A stretch of 64,000 bases of DNA from positions 1 through 64,000 of the forward strand of contig NZ_KQ954261.1 of assembly GCF_001519065.1 (NCBI RefSeq). The letters run 5' to 3'. The notes under the pieces are model-generated. The model made no database searches. It was not told the origin of the DNA and worked only from the letters and a program-made list of their open reading frames with translations. The DNA comes from Novosphingobium sp. FSW06-99 (GTDB lineage Bacteria > Pseudomonadota > Alphaproteobacteria > Sphingomonadales > Sphingomonadaceae). Shown one piece after another: positions 8,571 to 16,794 of the stretch (position 1 is its first letter; every line of letters starts with the position of its first letter). The position numbers and the translations under genes were made by a program.

Positions 8571-8605
8571 TCCCGTAATTTCCCGTTGTAGCCCGCATTA
8601 TCCCG
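8571..8605 (-). promoter_or_regulatory. MraZ-type operator array, reverse
   Basis: Four boxes in exact 10-bp register: TCCCG at 8571, TCCCG at 8581, GCCCG at 8591 and TCCCG at 8601; on the minus strand these read CGGGA, CGGGC, CGGGA, CGGGA. The 15-mer at 8571-8585 is the exact reverse complement of 8404-8418, spacers included. The array therefore mirrors the forward one 152 bp upstream and sits about 120 bp before the mraZ start. Confidence 0.65.
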
Positions 8606-8722
8606 AGTTAAGACCATGTCATCGGGACGAATTCCTTGGCGCATCCGTGGGGGATGAACTGCCGCGTGACCACGCGCGGCAGGTCGCGGGGCTGTTTGTT
8701 GCGCAAGGCCGGGGGTCAGCGG

Positions 8723-9223
8723 GTGGCGGGTGTTCCGTCAAAATACTGGGGCAATGGCATATCGCCACGCGGCGATAAGGGTCGCTTTGTCCTGCCCACC
8801 GACTTTCGCGGCGCCGTGCTTGCCGCGTCGGACAATGTCCCCATCCTGTGCCTTGATTTTCATCACAAATATCCCTGTCTGGTGGGCTTTGGCCTGTCGC
8901 GCGCCGATGGTTTTGCCGATCAGATCCTGCACGAGGAACGCGTCGCGCTCGAACGCGGCGAACCGTTCGATCGCGATGAGCGCGCCTCGCAATTGGGGGG
9001 ATTTGTCCGCACCAAGTTCGACGAATCCGGCCGGTTCATCCTGCCCGATTATCTCGGTGACGAGATCAAGGCCGGCGATGCGCTCTATTTTCATGGCGGC
9101 GACAGCCAGTTCACCATCTGGGCGCCCGACGTGCTGTTCACGATGGGCGATGGCTGGCGCAGCGCCAAGGCGACGTGCCGCTCGCTGATCAACAGCGGCG
9201 CGGCAAAAGGACGCCGGAAATGA
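8723..9223 (+). CDS. mraZ: Transcriptional regulator MraZ
   Basis: 166 residues with two SpoVT/AbrB-like halves. The first begins KYWGNGISPRGDKGRFVLP and the second FVRTKFDESGRFILPDYL; the DKGRF and ESGRF turns are the DNA-binding signatures of MraZ. It is a dodecameric-ring type DNA-binding protein that represses its own dcw operon in E. coli. I chose GTG at 8723 (VAGVPSKYWG) because family members begin a few residues before the first repeat; an ATG at 8636 would add 29 Arg/Gly-rich residues absent from the family. The stop overlaps rsmH (ATGA at 9220). Confidence 0.88.
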   Translation: MAGVPSKYWGNGISPRGDKGRFVLPTDFRGAVLAASDNVPILCLDFHHKYPCLVGFGLSRADGFADQILHEERVALERGEPFDRDERASQLGGFVRTKFDESGRFILPDYLGDEIKAGDALYFHGGDSQFTIWAPDVLFTMGDGWRSAKATCRSLINSGAAKGRRK

Positions 9224-10179
9224 CTGCATTGCACATCCCCGTCCTGCTCGATGAAGTGGTCGCCGCGCTGAACCCCGTGCCGGGATCGGTGATCGCCGAC
9301 GGTACATTCGGCGCGGGCGGCTATACGCTGGCGCTGATCGGGCATGGCGCGCGGGTCCATGCGTTTGACCGCGATCCCGATGCGATCGCCGCCGGGCGCA
9401 CCTTGCCCGCCGCATTGGGGGATGATCCCGCGCTGGTGCTGCATCATCGCCGCTTTTCGGAAATCGGCGAAACCTTGCGCGATGCGGGCGTGGGGCAGAT
9501 CGATGGCGTGGTGTTCGACATCGGCGTCAGCTCGATGCAGCTCGACCAGGCGCAGCGCGGGTTTGCCTTTTCCACCGACGGGCCGCTTGACATGCGCATG
9601 GCGCAGGATGGGCCGAGCGCCGCCGATTTTCTCAACACCGCCGACGAGGCGGCGATCGCCGACGTGCTCTATCGCTACGGCGAGGAGCGCCAGTCGCGGC
9701 GGATTGCCCGCGCGGTGGTGGCGGCGCGCCCGCTGACCACCACGCGCCAGTTTGCCGATGTCGTGCGGCGCGCGCTGGGCTGGCATCCCGGCATGCCCAA
9801 GGACCCCGCCACGCGCAGTTTTCAGGCGGTGCGCATCCATATCAATGGCGAACTCGACGAACTGGCCGCCGGGCTGGCCGCCGCCGAGGCCCTGCTGGCG
9901 CCGGGCGGGCGGCTGGCGGTGGTCACGTTCCACTCGCTCGAAGACCGCATGGTCAAACAGTTTCTGCGCGAAGCGTCGGGCATGATGCCCGCCGGATCGC
10001 GCCATCTGCCGATGCAGGCCCGGGCACAGGCCCCGGCATTCGGCAAGCCGTCCCCGGCGATCCGGCCGGGTGAGGCGGAATTGGCGCGCAATCCGCGCGC
10101 GCGTTCAGCCACATTGCGCTGGGCCATCCGCAGCGATGCCCCCGCGCGCCATCCGGGGGAGATTGCGGCATGTTCATGA
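9220..10179 (+). CDS. rsmH: 16S rRNA (cytosine1402-N4)-methyltransferase
   Basis: 319 residues, typical RsmH (MraW) length. It begins HIPVLLDEVV; the SAM-binding loop is DGTFGAGGYT (about residues 28-37). Other family motifs are FDIGVSSMQLD, RGFAFSTDGPLDMRM and VVTFHSLEDRMVK. It methylates N4 of C1402 in 16S rRNA and is almost always the second dcw gene. It overlaps mraZ by 4 bases and ftsL by 10. Confidence 0.96.
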   Translation: MTALHIPVLLDEVVAALNPVPGSVIADGTFGAGGYTLALIGHGARVHAFDRDPDAIAAGRTLPAALGDDPALVLHHRRFSEIGETLRDAGVGQIDGVVFDIGVSSMQLDQAQRGFAFSTDGPLDMRMAQDGPSAADFLNTADEAAIADVLYRYGEERQSRRIARAVVAARPLTTTRQFADVVRRALGWHPGMPKDPATRSFQAVRIHINGELDELAAGLAAAEALLAPGGRLAVVTFHSLEDRMVKQFLREASGMMPAGSRHLPMQARAQAPAFGKPSPAIRPGEAELARNPRARSATLRWAIRSDAPARHPGEIAACS

Positions 10180-10991
10180 CCGCCCGACGTCTGCGCTCGA
10201 TGGGCTGGATCGCCACGCTGGTGGTCTGTGCCGCGCTGGTGATGGTGCTGGCGTTCCGCGTCAACGCCTTGCGCAGCCAGGTGCACCAGTCGCAGGCGCG
10301 GATCATCGCCCTGCGGCAAGAGACGATGTATCTCGAAACCGAATTTGAAACCCGCGCCAATCAGCAGCAGTTGAAGGCGTGGAACGATGTCGAATTCGGC
10401 TATGTCGCGCCCACGTCGGCGCAATATCTCGACAATGAGCGCCAGTTGGCCGCTTATGCCAAACCGATCGAGCCCGACGCGCCCGCGCCGATCCGCGTAG
10501 CCAGCGCCGACGACAGCGTGGTGGCGGCGGCGGTGTTTCCGGCGATGGTGTCGCCGATGACCGGCAAGCCGACCGGTGCCGCCGACAACAGCGCCCCGGC
10601 CGCCCGGCCCACGCATGAGGCCGCCGATGCGCCCGCCGCCAGGTCCGCGGGCCTTGCCACACTGAGCGATCGGTTGGGCACCGTGCCCCATGCCGCCACC
10701 GGCACGCACAAGGTGGGCAAGGACGCGAAAAGCAAACTCGCCAAGGCCAAGCCGGTCAAGGACAAGGCGTCCAAAGACAAGTTGGCAAAAGGGGATAAGG
10801 CATCGGGCGATAAGGCATCCGGGGACAAGGCACGGCATGCGGTTGCCACGCGCACCGTGCCATCGCATGATCGGTCGGCCAGTGGCGCGCGTCTGGCCGG
10901 GGCCGATACGCACCGCCGGGCGGGTGTCGGCCATGCATCGGGATCCCCGCTGATCAAGCTCGCCCTGAAGGATGCAAAGACGGTCAAGTGA
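10170..10991 (+). CDS. ftsL: FtsL-like division protein with long Lys-rich extension
   Basis: 273 residues, far longer than usual FtsL (about 100-130). The N-terminal part is FtsL-like: a short cytoplasmic tip, one membrane helix at 13-30 and a heptad-like coiled coil at about 32-95 (ALRSQVHQSQARIIALRQE). The rest is extra: Pro/Ala-rich at 100-180, then a Lys-rich repetitive stretch at 181-221 with KDK, KAK and twice ASGDK, then an Arg/His-containing tail. FtsL joins FtsB and FtsQ and activates FtsWI. GGGGGAG upstream favours the ATG at 10170; an ATG at 10176 overlapping the rsmH stop is possible. FtsL identity rests on topology and position between rsmH and ftsI. Confidence 0.8.
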   Translation: MFMTARRLRSMGWIATLVVCAALVMVLAFRVNALRSQVHQSQARIIALRQETMYLETEFETRANQQQLKAWNDVEFGYVAPTSAQYLDNERQLAAYAKPIEPDAPAPIRVASADDSVVAAAVFPAMVSPMTGKPTGAADNSAPAARPTHEAADAPAARSAGLATLSDRLGTVPHAATGTHKVGKDAKSKLAKAKPVKDKASKDKLAKGDKASGDKASGDKARHAVATRTVPSHDRSASGARLAGADTHRRAGVGHASGSPLIKLALKDAKTVK

Positions 10992-12745
10992 ACGCCACCC
11001 GCCCCCAGCCGGTCCTTTCCAACGCGATTTCCACGGCCTCTGCGACCGGTCGCCTGCACTTTGCCAACTTGCGCCAGCGTTCGTTGCTGACTGCCAAATT
11101 GCGGCTGGTGTGGGTGGTGGTCGGCTTTGCGTTTTTCGCGCTGACCGCGTTCGTGCGCATCGCGCAACTGGGGCTGGGCGCACAAAATCCCGCCGAGGGC
11201 GCCGCTGGCGATGGGCTGGCGCCGCCGCGTGCCGAAATCACCGATCGCAACGGCGTGCCGCTGGCACGCGCGTTTCCCGCCTATTCCTTGTGGTTCGATC
11301 CCAAGGCGCTGGGATCAAAAGGGCTGCCGCTGGTCAAGACGCCCGAGGAAGTGGCGCGCGCGCTGGTGCAGATCTTTCCGAGCGAGGATTATGACGACCT
11401 GCTCGCCCGGCTGAAGGCGGGCAAAGGCACTTATCTGCGCCGCCGGGTCCTGCCCGAAGAGGCCAACAAGGTGTTTGCGCTGGGTGAACCCGCGCTCGAA
11501 TTCCCGCGCGAGATCCAGCGGTTCTATCCGCAGGGCACGCTGGCCGCGCATGTGCTGGGCTTTGTCGATGCCGATGGCAAGGGCAAGCTGGGGATGGAGG
11601 CCTATCTCAATGCGCGGCTGACCGACAAGGCGCACCTGTCGGAACCGGTGGCGCTGTCGATCGATTCACGTGCGCAAGGCGCGATGGAAGACGAACTGGC
11701 GCACGAAATGCTGCTGACCCATGCCAAGGGCGCGGCGGGCATCGTGCTCGATGTCGACACCGGCGAAGTGATCGCGCTGGCCTCGCTGCCCAGTTTCGAT
11801 CCCAACCGCAGCGATCTGGCGGACAACGACCACGTCAAGAACCGCGCCACCAACGAAGTCTATGAACTGGGCTCGACGTTCAAGCCGTTCACCATCGCCA
11901 GCGCGATCGAGGCCGGGGTGGTGACCGACATGGCCGTGCGCTACCCGGCCACGCCGCTCAAAGTCGATGGCTATACCATCCACGATCACGAAAGTTACGG
12001 CGCCACGCTCAACGTGCCCGAAACGCTGATCCATTCGTCGAACATCGTCGCGGCGGAAATTGCCGACAAGCTGGGCGGGCAGAGACTGCGCGACACGATG
12101 ATCGCGCTGGGCATGAACCAGCGCGCCAATATCGAATTGCCGGCCAAGGGCTTTCCGATCTGGCCCAGGGGTGACTGGCCGCGCCTGCGCACGATGACGG
12201 TCGGTTTCGGCCATGGCCTGGCGGTCACCCCGCTGCATCTGGCGCAAGGCTATGCCGCGCTGGTCAACGGCGGGATCTGGCGCCCGGCGACGCTGTTCAA
12301 GGTGGATCCGGCGCATGCCTCGGCAGGCCGCCGGGTGTTCCAGGCCTCGACCAGCGCACGCATCCGCCAGTTGCTGCGCCTGATCGTGGTCGATGGCACC
12401 GGGCGCTCGGCCAACGCACCCGGCTATCGCGTCGGTGGCAAGACAGGCACCGCTGAAAAGGCCGGCAGCAACGGATCGGGCTACAAGAACAAGCATGCGG
12501 TGATCGCCACGTTTGCCGCCGCGTTCCCGATGGACAAGCCGCGCTATGTGGTGATCGCCATGCTCGACGAGCCGCAGGCCAACCAGTCGACTTCGGGCCA
12601 GCGCACGGCGGCGTGGAATGCCGCCCCGGTGGTCGGGCGCGTGGTCCCGCGCATCGGCCCCTTGCTTGGCGTCGTGCCCGATGGCAGGCGGGATGTCGAT
12701 GTGTCGGATCTGACACCGCTCGTGGCCAATGGAGAGGGTGAATGA
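10988..12745 (+). CDS. ftsI: Septal peptidoglycan transpeptidase FtsI (PBP3)
   Basis: 585 residues. One membrane anchor at about 40-62, a PBP dimerisation domain beginning with RAEITDRNGVPLA (81-93), then the transpeptidase domain. The active-site motifs are STFK (Ser296), SSN (350-352) and KTGT (485-488). It cross-links septal peptidoglycan with FtsW as partner glycosyltransferase. The GTG start overlaps the ftsL stop (GTGA), and the stop overlaps the murE start. Confidence 0.95.
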   Translation: MNATRPQPVLSNAISTASATGRLHFANLRQRSLLTAKLRLVWVVVGFAFFALTAFVRIAQLGLGAQNPAEGAAGDGLAPPRAEITDRNGVPLARAFPAYSLWFDPKALGSKGLPLVKTPEEVARALVQIFPSEDYDDLLARLKAGKGTYLRRRVLPEEANKVFALGEPALEFPREIQRFYPQGTLAAHVLGFVDADGKGKLGMEAYLNARLTDKAHLSEPVALSIDSRAQGAMEDELAHEMLLTHAKGAAGIVLDVDTGEVIALASLPSFDPNRSDLADNDHVKNRATNEVYELGSTFKPFTIASAIEAGVVTDMAVRYPATPLKVDGYTIHDHESYGATLNVPETLIHSSNIVAAEIADKLGGQRLRDTMIALGMNQRANIELPAKGFPIWPRGDWPRLRTMTVGFGHGLAVTPLHLAQGYAALVNGGIWRPATLFKVDPAHASAGRRVFQASTSARIRQLLRLIVVDGTGRSANAPGYRVGGKTGTAEKAGSNGSGYKNKHAVIATFAAAFPMDKPRYVVIAMLDEPQANQSTSGQRTAAWNAAPVVGRVVPRIGPLLGVVPDGRRDVDVSDLTPLVANGEGE

Positions 12746-14190
12746 AGCTGGCAAGCCTGGTTGGTGATGATCTGTCCGCGCTGGCCGGCGCCGACGCGAA
12801 CGTGACCGGCTTTGCCATCGATCATCGCAAGGTTGCCCCCGGCACGGTGTTCGGCGCCTTTCCCGGCGCGCGCTTCAATGGCGAGGATTTCATTGCGGCG
12901 GCGATCGCTTCGGGCGCGGTCGCGGTGGTGGCACGGCCCCAGGCCACCGTCAAAGGTGCGGTGCATCTGGCGGCAGACGAGCCGCGCCAGGTGTTTGCGC
13001 AAATCGCGGCGCGTTTTTTCACCCCCGTGCCCGCCACGGTGGTGGCGGTGACCGGCACCAACGGCAAGACCTCGACCGTCGAGATGACGCGCCAGCTATG
13101 GCACATGGCCGGGCACCGGTCTGCGTCGATCGGCACGCTGGGGGTGACCACCGCCGATGAAAGCGTGTCGACCGGGCTGACCACGCCCGATATTGTCACG
13201 TTTCTGGCCAATGCCTCGGGCCTGGCGCGCGAAGGCGTGACCCATCTGGCCTATGAAGCGTCGAGCCACGGGCTTGACCAGTATCGCAACGAGGGCCTGC
13301 CGGTGGCAGCGGGCGCGTTTACCAACCTTTCGCGCGATCACCTCGATTATCACCCCTCGATGGAGGCCTATTTCGCGGCCAAGATGCGTCTGTTCGACGA
13401 AGTGGTGATGGATGGCGGCGCGGCGGTGATCTGGGCCGACGATGCGTGGAGCGCACAGGCGATCGACCACGCGCGCACGCGCGGACTGACACTGGTGACC
13501 GTCGGTGCGGCGGGCGAGACGATCCGCCTGGCCGCGCGCACGCCCACTTTGCTGGGCCAGGTGCTCGAACTGGTCCATGCGGGCACCACGCGCAAGCTGA
13601 CGCTGCCGCTGATCGGTGCCTATCAGGCGGCCAATGCGCTGGTTGCGACCGGGCTGGTGCTGGCCACCGGTGGCGATCCCGATCGCACGTTCGAGGCGTT
13701 GGCACGGCTGCAGCCGGTGCGTGGGCGGCTGGAACGCGCCGCGATCAGTGCGGCGGGTGCGCCGGTCTATATCGACTATGCCCATACCCCCGATGCGCTG
13801 ACCGCCGCGTGCGAGGCACTGCGCCCGCATGTCGCAGGGCGACTGATCCTGGTGTTTGGCGCGGGCGGCGATCGTGATCCGGGCAAGCGCGCGCCGATGG
13901 GCGCGGCGGCGAGCGCGGGGGCGGACCGGGTGATCGTGACCGACGACAATCCGCGCGGCGAAGATCCGGCGGCGATCCGCCGCGAGGTGCTGGCAGGCTG
14001 CACCGGCACTGCGCTGGAAGTGGGCGACCGCCGCGCCGCGATTGCGGCGGCGATTGCCGAGGCAGGCGCGGGCGATATCGTGCTGATCGCGGGCAAGGGC
14101 CACGAACAGGGTCAGATCATCGGGCGGGGCGATGCCACGCGTGTGCTGCCGTTCGACGATGTGGCGGTGGCGCGGGAGTGCACGGGATGA
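12742..14190 (+). CDS. murE: UDP-MurNAc-tripeptide synthetase (meso-DAP adding)
   Basis: 482 residues, three-domain Mur ligase. The P-loop is VTGTNGKTS (residues 103-111), with HLAYEASSHGL and TNLSRDHLDYH in the central domain. The DDNPR motif at 401-405 is the determinant for meso-diaminopimelate rather than lysine, consistent with a Gram-negative wall. It adds the third residue to UDP-MurNAc-L-Ala-D-Glu using ATP. It overlaps ftsI and murF by 4 bases on each side. Confidence 0.96.
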   Translation: MKLASLVGDDLSALAGADANVTGFAIDHRKVAPGTVFGAFPGARFNGEDFIAAAIASGAVAVVARPQATVKGAVHLAADEPRQVFAQIAARFFTPVPATVVAVTGTNGKTSTVEMTRQLWHMAGHRSASIGTLGVTTADESVSTGLTTPDIVTFLANASGLAREGVTHLAYEASSHGLDQYRNEGLPVAAGAFTNLSRDHLDYHPSMEAYFAAKMRLFDEVVMDGGAAVIWADDAWSAQAIDHARTRGLTLVTVGAAGETIRLAARTPTLLGQVLELVHAGTTRKLTLPLIGAYQAANALVATGLVLATGGDPDRTFEALARLQPVRGRLERAAISAAGAPVYIDYAHTPDALTAACEALRPHVAGRLILVFGAGGDRDPGKRAPMGAAASAGADRVIVTDDNPRGEDPAAIRREVLAGCTGTALEVGDRRAAIAAAIAEAGAGDIVLIAGKGHEQGQIIGRGDATRVLPFDDVAVARECTG

Positions 14191-15722
14191 CCGCCGTGCT
14201 CGACTGGCCGGTCGAAGCCGACGACGCGCCGGGCACCGCGCTGTGGACCGCCAGTGACATCGCGGCGGCCACCGGGGGCGCTGTGGTCGGCGGTGATTTT
14301 GCCGTGTCGGGTTGCGCCATCGACAGCCGCGAGGTGATGGAGGGCGATCTGTTCATCGCGCTGCCGGGCGAAGCGGCCGATGGGCATCGTTTTGTCGACG
14401 GCGCGTTCCTGCGCGGTGCGGCGGGCGCGCTGGTGTCGCAGGCGGCGGTGCATCCGCATGTGCGCGTGGCTGATACGGTGGCCGCGCTCGATGCGCTGGG
14501 CCATGCGGCGCGCGCGCGGCTGCTGCCCGAGGCGCGGGTGATCGGGGTGACCGGATCGGCGGGCAAGACGGGGGTGAAGGAAGCGCTGTTTGCCGCGCTC
14601 GACCGGTCGAGCCGGGGGCAGGCGCACCGGTCGGTCAAAAGCTACAACAACCATGTCGGCGTGCCGCTCAGCCTGGCGCGGATGCCCGCGCGCAGCCGCT
14701 ATGGCATTTTCGAGATGGGCATGAACCACGCGGGCGAACTGGCCACGCTGACGCAATTGGTCCGCCCGCATGTTGCCGTCGTGACCACGATCGCGCCCGC
14801 GCATATCGGCCATTTTTCGGGCGAGGCGGCAATTGCCGCGGCCAAGGCGGAAATCTTCCAGGGTCTGCAACCGGGCGGCACCGCGATCATCCCGGCGGAC
14901 AGCCCGCATGTGGCTCTGCTGGCACAAGTGGCCGGGCGTCATGCCGCGCATGTCATCCGGTTCGGCACCGCCGCTGGTGCCGATGTGCGGCTGATCGATG
15001 CGCTGCCTGCGGTGCAGGGCGGAACGCTGGTCACTGCCGAATTTGGCGCCGTGGCGGGTGGCCCGCGCAAGCTGTGCTATACCGTGTCGCAGCCCGGCGC
15101 GCATTGGGTGGTCAATTCGCTGGCGGTGATGGCGGCGGTGGCGGCGGCCGGCGGCGATCTGGGCGCGGCGGGGCTGGCATTGGCCGAATTGGCCGATCTG
15201 GCCGGGCGCGGTGCGCGCCATGCAATCGTGGCCGAACGCGGTGACGGATCGGGCGCGGCGCTGCTGATCGATGAAAGTTACAACGCCAATCCCGCCTCGA
15301 TGCGGGTGACCATTGCCGCGCTGGGCACCACGCGCGCCGCGCGGCGGCTGGCGGTGCTGGGTGCGATGCGCGAACTGGGCGATGCCAGCGATGGCTATCA
15401 CGCCGATCTGGCCGCGCCCCTGATCGAGGCTGGGGTGGACCGGGTCGTGCTGGTTGGCTCGGAAATGGCGGCATTGGCAGAGGCGCTGGGGAAAATTGCC
15501 ACTACGGTGCTTGCCCCGACGATCGACTTCGTCCACGTGCCCGACGCCGCAACGGCGGCAGAGCTGTTGGGCTCGCCCGATTGGGCGCCACAAGGCGGTG
15601 ACGCGATCCTGATCAAGGGGTCGAACTCGGTCGGGTTGGGCGCGCTGGTCAAGGCGTTGACCCAGCGCACCATTTCACAGGGCAGCCCGAATTTCGGCAA
15701 AACCGGCCCCGGGGACAACTGA
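14187..15722 (+). CDS. murF: UDP-MurNAc-tripeptide:D-Ala-D-Ala ligase
   Basis: 511 residues. N-terminal MurF domain with the GCAIDSREVMEGDLFIALPG segment that binds the UDP part, P-loop GVTGSAGKTGVKEA (about 120-133), and a C-terminal domain with LLIDESYNANPASM. It attaches D-Ala-D-Ala to UDP-MurNAc-tripeptide. It is somewhat longer than many MurF because of an N-terminal lead of about 25 residues. The ATG at 14187 overlaps the murE stop; mraY begins at the next base after its stop. Confidence 0.95.
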   Translation: MTAVLDWPVEADDAPGTALWTASDIAAATGGAVVGGDFAVSGCAIDSREVMEGDLFIALPGEAADGHRFVDGAFLRGAAGALVSQAAVHPHVRVADTVAALDALGHAARARLLPEARVIGVTGSAGKTGVKEALFAALDRSSRGQAHRSVKSYNNHVGVPLSLARMPARSRYGIFEMGMNHAGELATLTQLVRPHVAVVTTIAPAHIGHFSGEAAIAAAKAEIFQGLQPGGTAIIPADSPHVALLAQVAGRHAAHVIRFGTAAGADVRLIDALPAVQGGTLVTAEFGAVAGGPRKLCYTVSQPGAHWVVNSLAVMAAVAAAGGDLGAAGLALAELADLAGRGARHAIVAERGDGSGAALLIDESYNANPASMRVTIAALGTTRAARRLAVLGAMRELGDASDGYHADLAAPLIEAGVDRVVLVGSEMAALAEALGKIATTVLAPTIDFVHVPDAATAAELLGSPDWAPQGGDAILIKGSNSVGLGALVKALTQRTISQGSPNFGKTGPGDN

Positions 15723-16787
15723 ATGCTGTATATTTTCGCGCAGTGGCTTCATTTCGAAGGGCTGACCAACCTGATCCGCTATCAGTCGTTCCGGTCGGGC
15801 GCGGCGCTGTTGACCGCGCTGGCAATCGGCCTGCTGATCGGTCCGCGCTTTATCGACATGTTGCGTCTGCGCCAGGGCAAGGGTCAGCCGATTCGCGCCG
15901 ACGGGCCGCAATCGCACCTGGCCAAGCGCGGCACGCCGACAATGGGCGGGCTGATGATCGTGGTTGCGCTGTCGATCGCGCTGCTGCTGTGGATGGATCT
16001 GAACAGCCGCTATGTCTGGGCCTGCCTGGTGGTCACACTGGGCTTTGGCATGATCGGTTTCCTCGACGATTACGACAAAGTCACCAAGTATGCGCACAAG
16101 GGCGTGTCGGCACGGTTGCGGTTGCTGGGCGAATTCGTGGTGGCCGGGATCGCGGTCGCGCTGGTCACCACCGACACCAATCTGTATGTGCCGGTGTTCA
16201 GCAACCTCTATATCCCGCTGGGACCGGTCTATTACCTGTTTGCCGCGTTCGTCATCGTCGGCGCGGGCAATGCGGTCAATCTGACCGACGGGCTCGACGG
16301 GCTGGCGATCATGCCGGTGATCATTGCCGCAGGCACCTTCGCGATCATCGCCTATCTGGCGGGCCGCGCCGACTATGCCCATTATCTGGGCATTCCCCAT
16401 GTGCCAAAGGCCGGGGAACTGGCGATTTTCTGCGCGGCCGTGATGGGCGCGGGGCTGGCCTTCCTGTGGTTCAACGCGCCGCCTGCTGCGGTGTTCATGG
16501 GCGATACCGGCAGTCTGGCGCTGGGCGGCACGCTGGGCGTGATCGCGGTGTCGGTGCACCACGAAATCGTGCTGGGCGTGGTCGGCGGGCTGTTCGTGAT
16601 GGAGGCCGTCTCGGTCATCGTACAGGTGTTTGTCTATAAACGTACGGGCAAACGGGTGTTCCGTATGGCGCCGATCCACCACCATTTCGAACAGTTGGGG
16701 TGGCAGGAATCGACCGTGGTGATCCGGTTCTGGATCGTCTCGATCGTATTGGCGCTGCTCGGGCTGGCCACGTTGAAAGTGCGGTGA
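15723..16787 (+). CDS. mraY: Phospho-MurNAc-pentapeptide transferase MraY
   Basis: 354 residues, about ten membrane helices. Family motifs in order: GTPTMGG (70-76), FLDDYDK with catalytic Asp115/Asp116, NAVNLTDGLDGLA (183-195), FMGDTGSLALGG and the His-rich loop MAPIHHHFE. It transfers phospho-MurNAc-pentapeptide to undecaprenyl phosphate, making lipid I. There is no gap after murF, and 7 bases before murD. Confidence 0.96.
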   Translation: MLYIFAQWLHFEGLTNLIRYQSFRSGAALLTALAIGLLIGPRFIDMLRLRQGKGQPIRADGPQSHLAKRGTPTMGGLMIVVALSIALLLWMDLNSRYVWACLVVTLGFGMIGFLDDYDKVTKYAHKGVSARLRLLGEFVVAGIAVALVTTDTNLYVPVFSNLYIPLGPVYYLFAAFVIVGAGNAVNLTDGLDGLAIMPVIIAAGTFAIIAYLAGRADYAHYLGIPHVPKAGELAIFCAAVMGAGLAFLWFNAPPAAVFMGDTGSLALGGTLGVIAVSVHHEIVLGVVGGLFVMEAVSVIVQVFVYKRTGKRVFRMAPIHHHFEQLGWQESTVVIRFWIVSIVLALLGLATLKVR

Positions 16788-16794
16788 ACAGCGC

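Larger units (their letters stand above)
8336..8722 (+). other. dcw cluster leader / regulatory region
   Basis: 387 bases without a convincing gene. The region holds the two CGGGN box arrays listed separately, a possible -35 hexamer TTGACT at 8424-8429 directly after the first array (I see no good -10 at 16-18 bp), and a lower-GC stretch at 8460-8620 relative to its surroundings. Short open frames through it have no ribosome site or family features. Confidence 0.6.

Noticed and set aside
8387..8578. 63-codon frame in the mraZ leader.
   Set aside because: No ribosome site, and it overlaps the CGGGN box array; more likely regulatory DNA.
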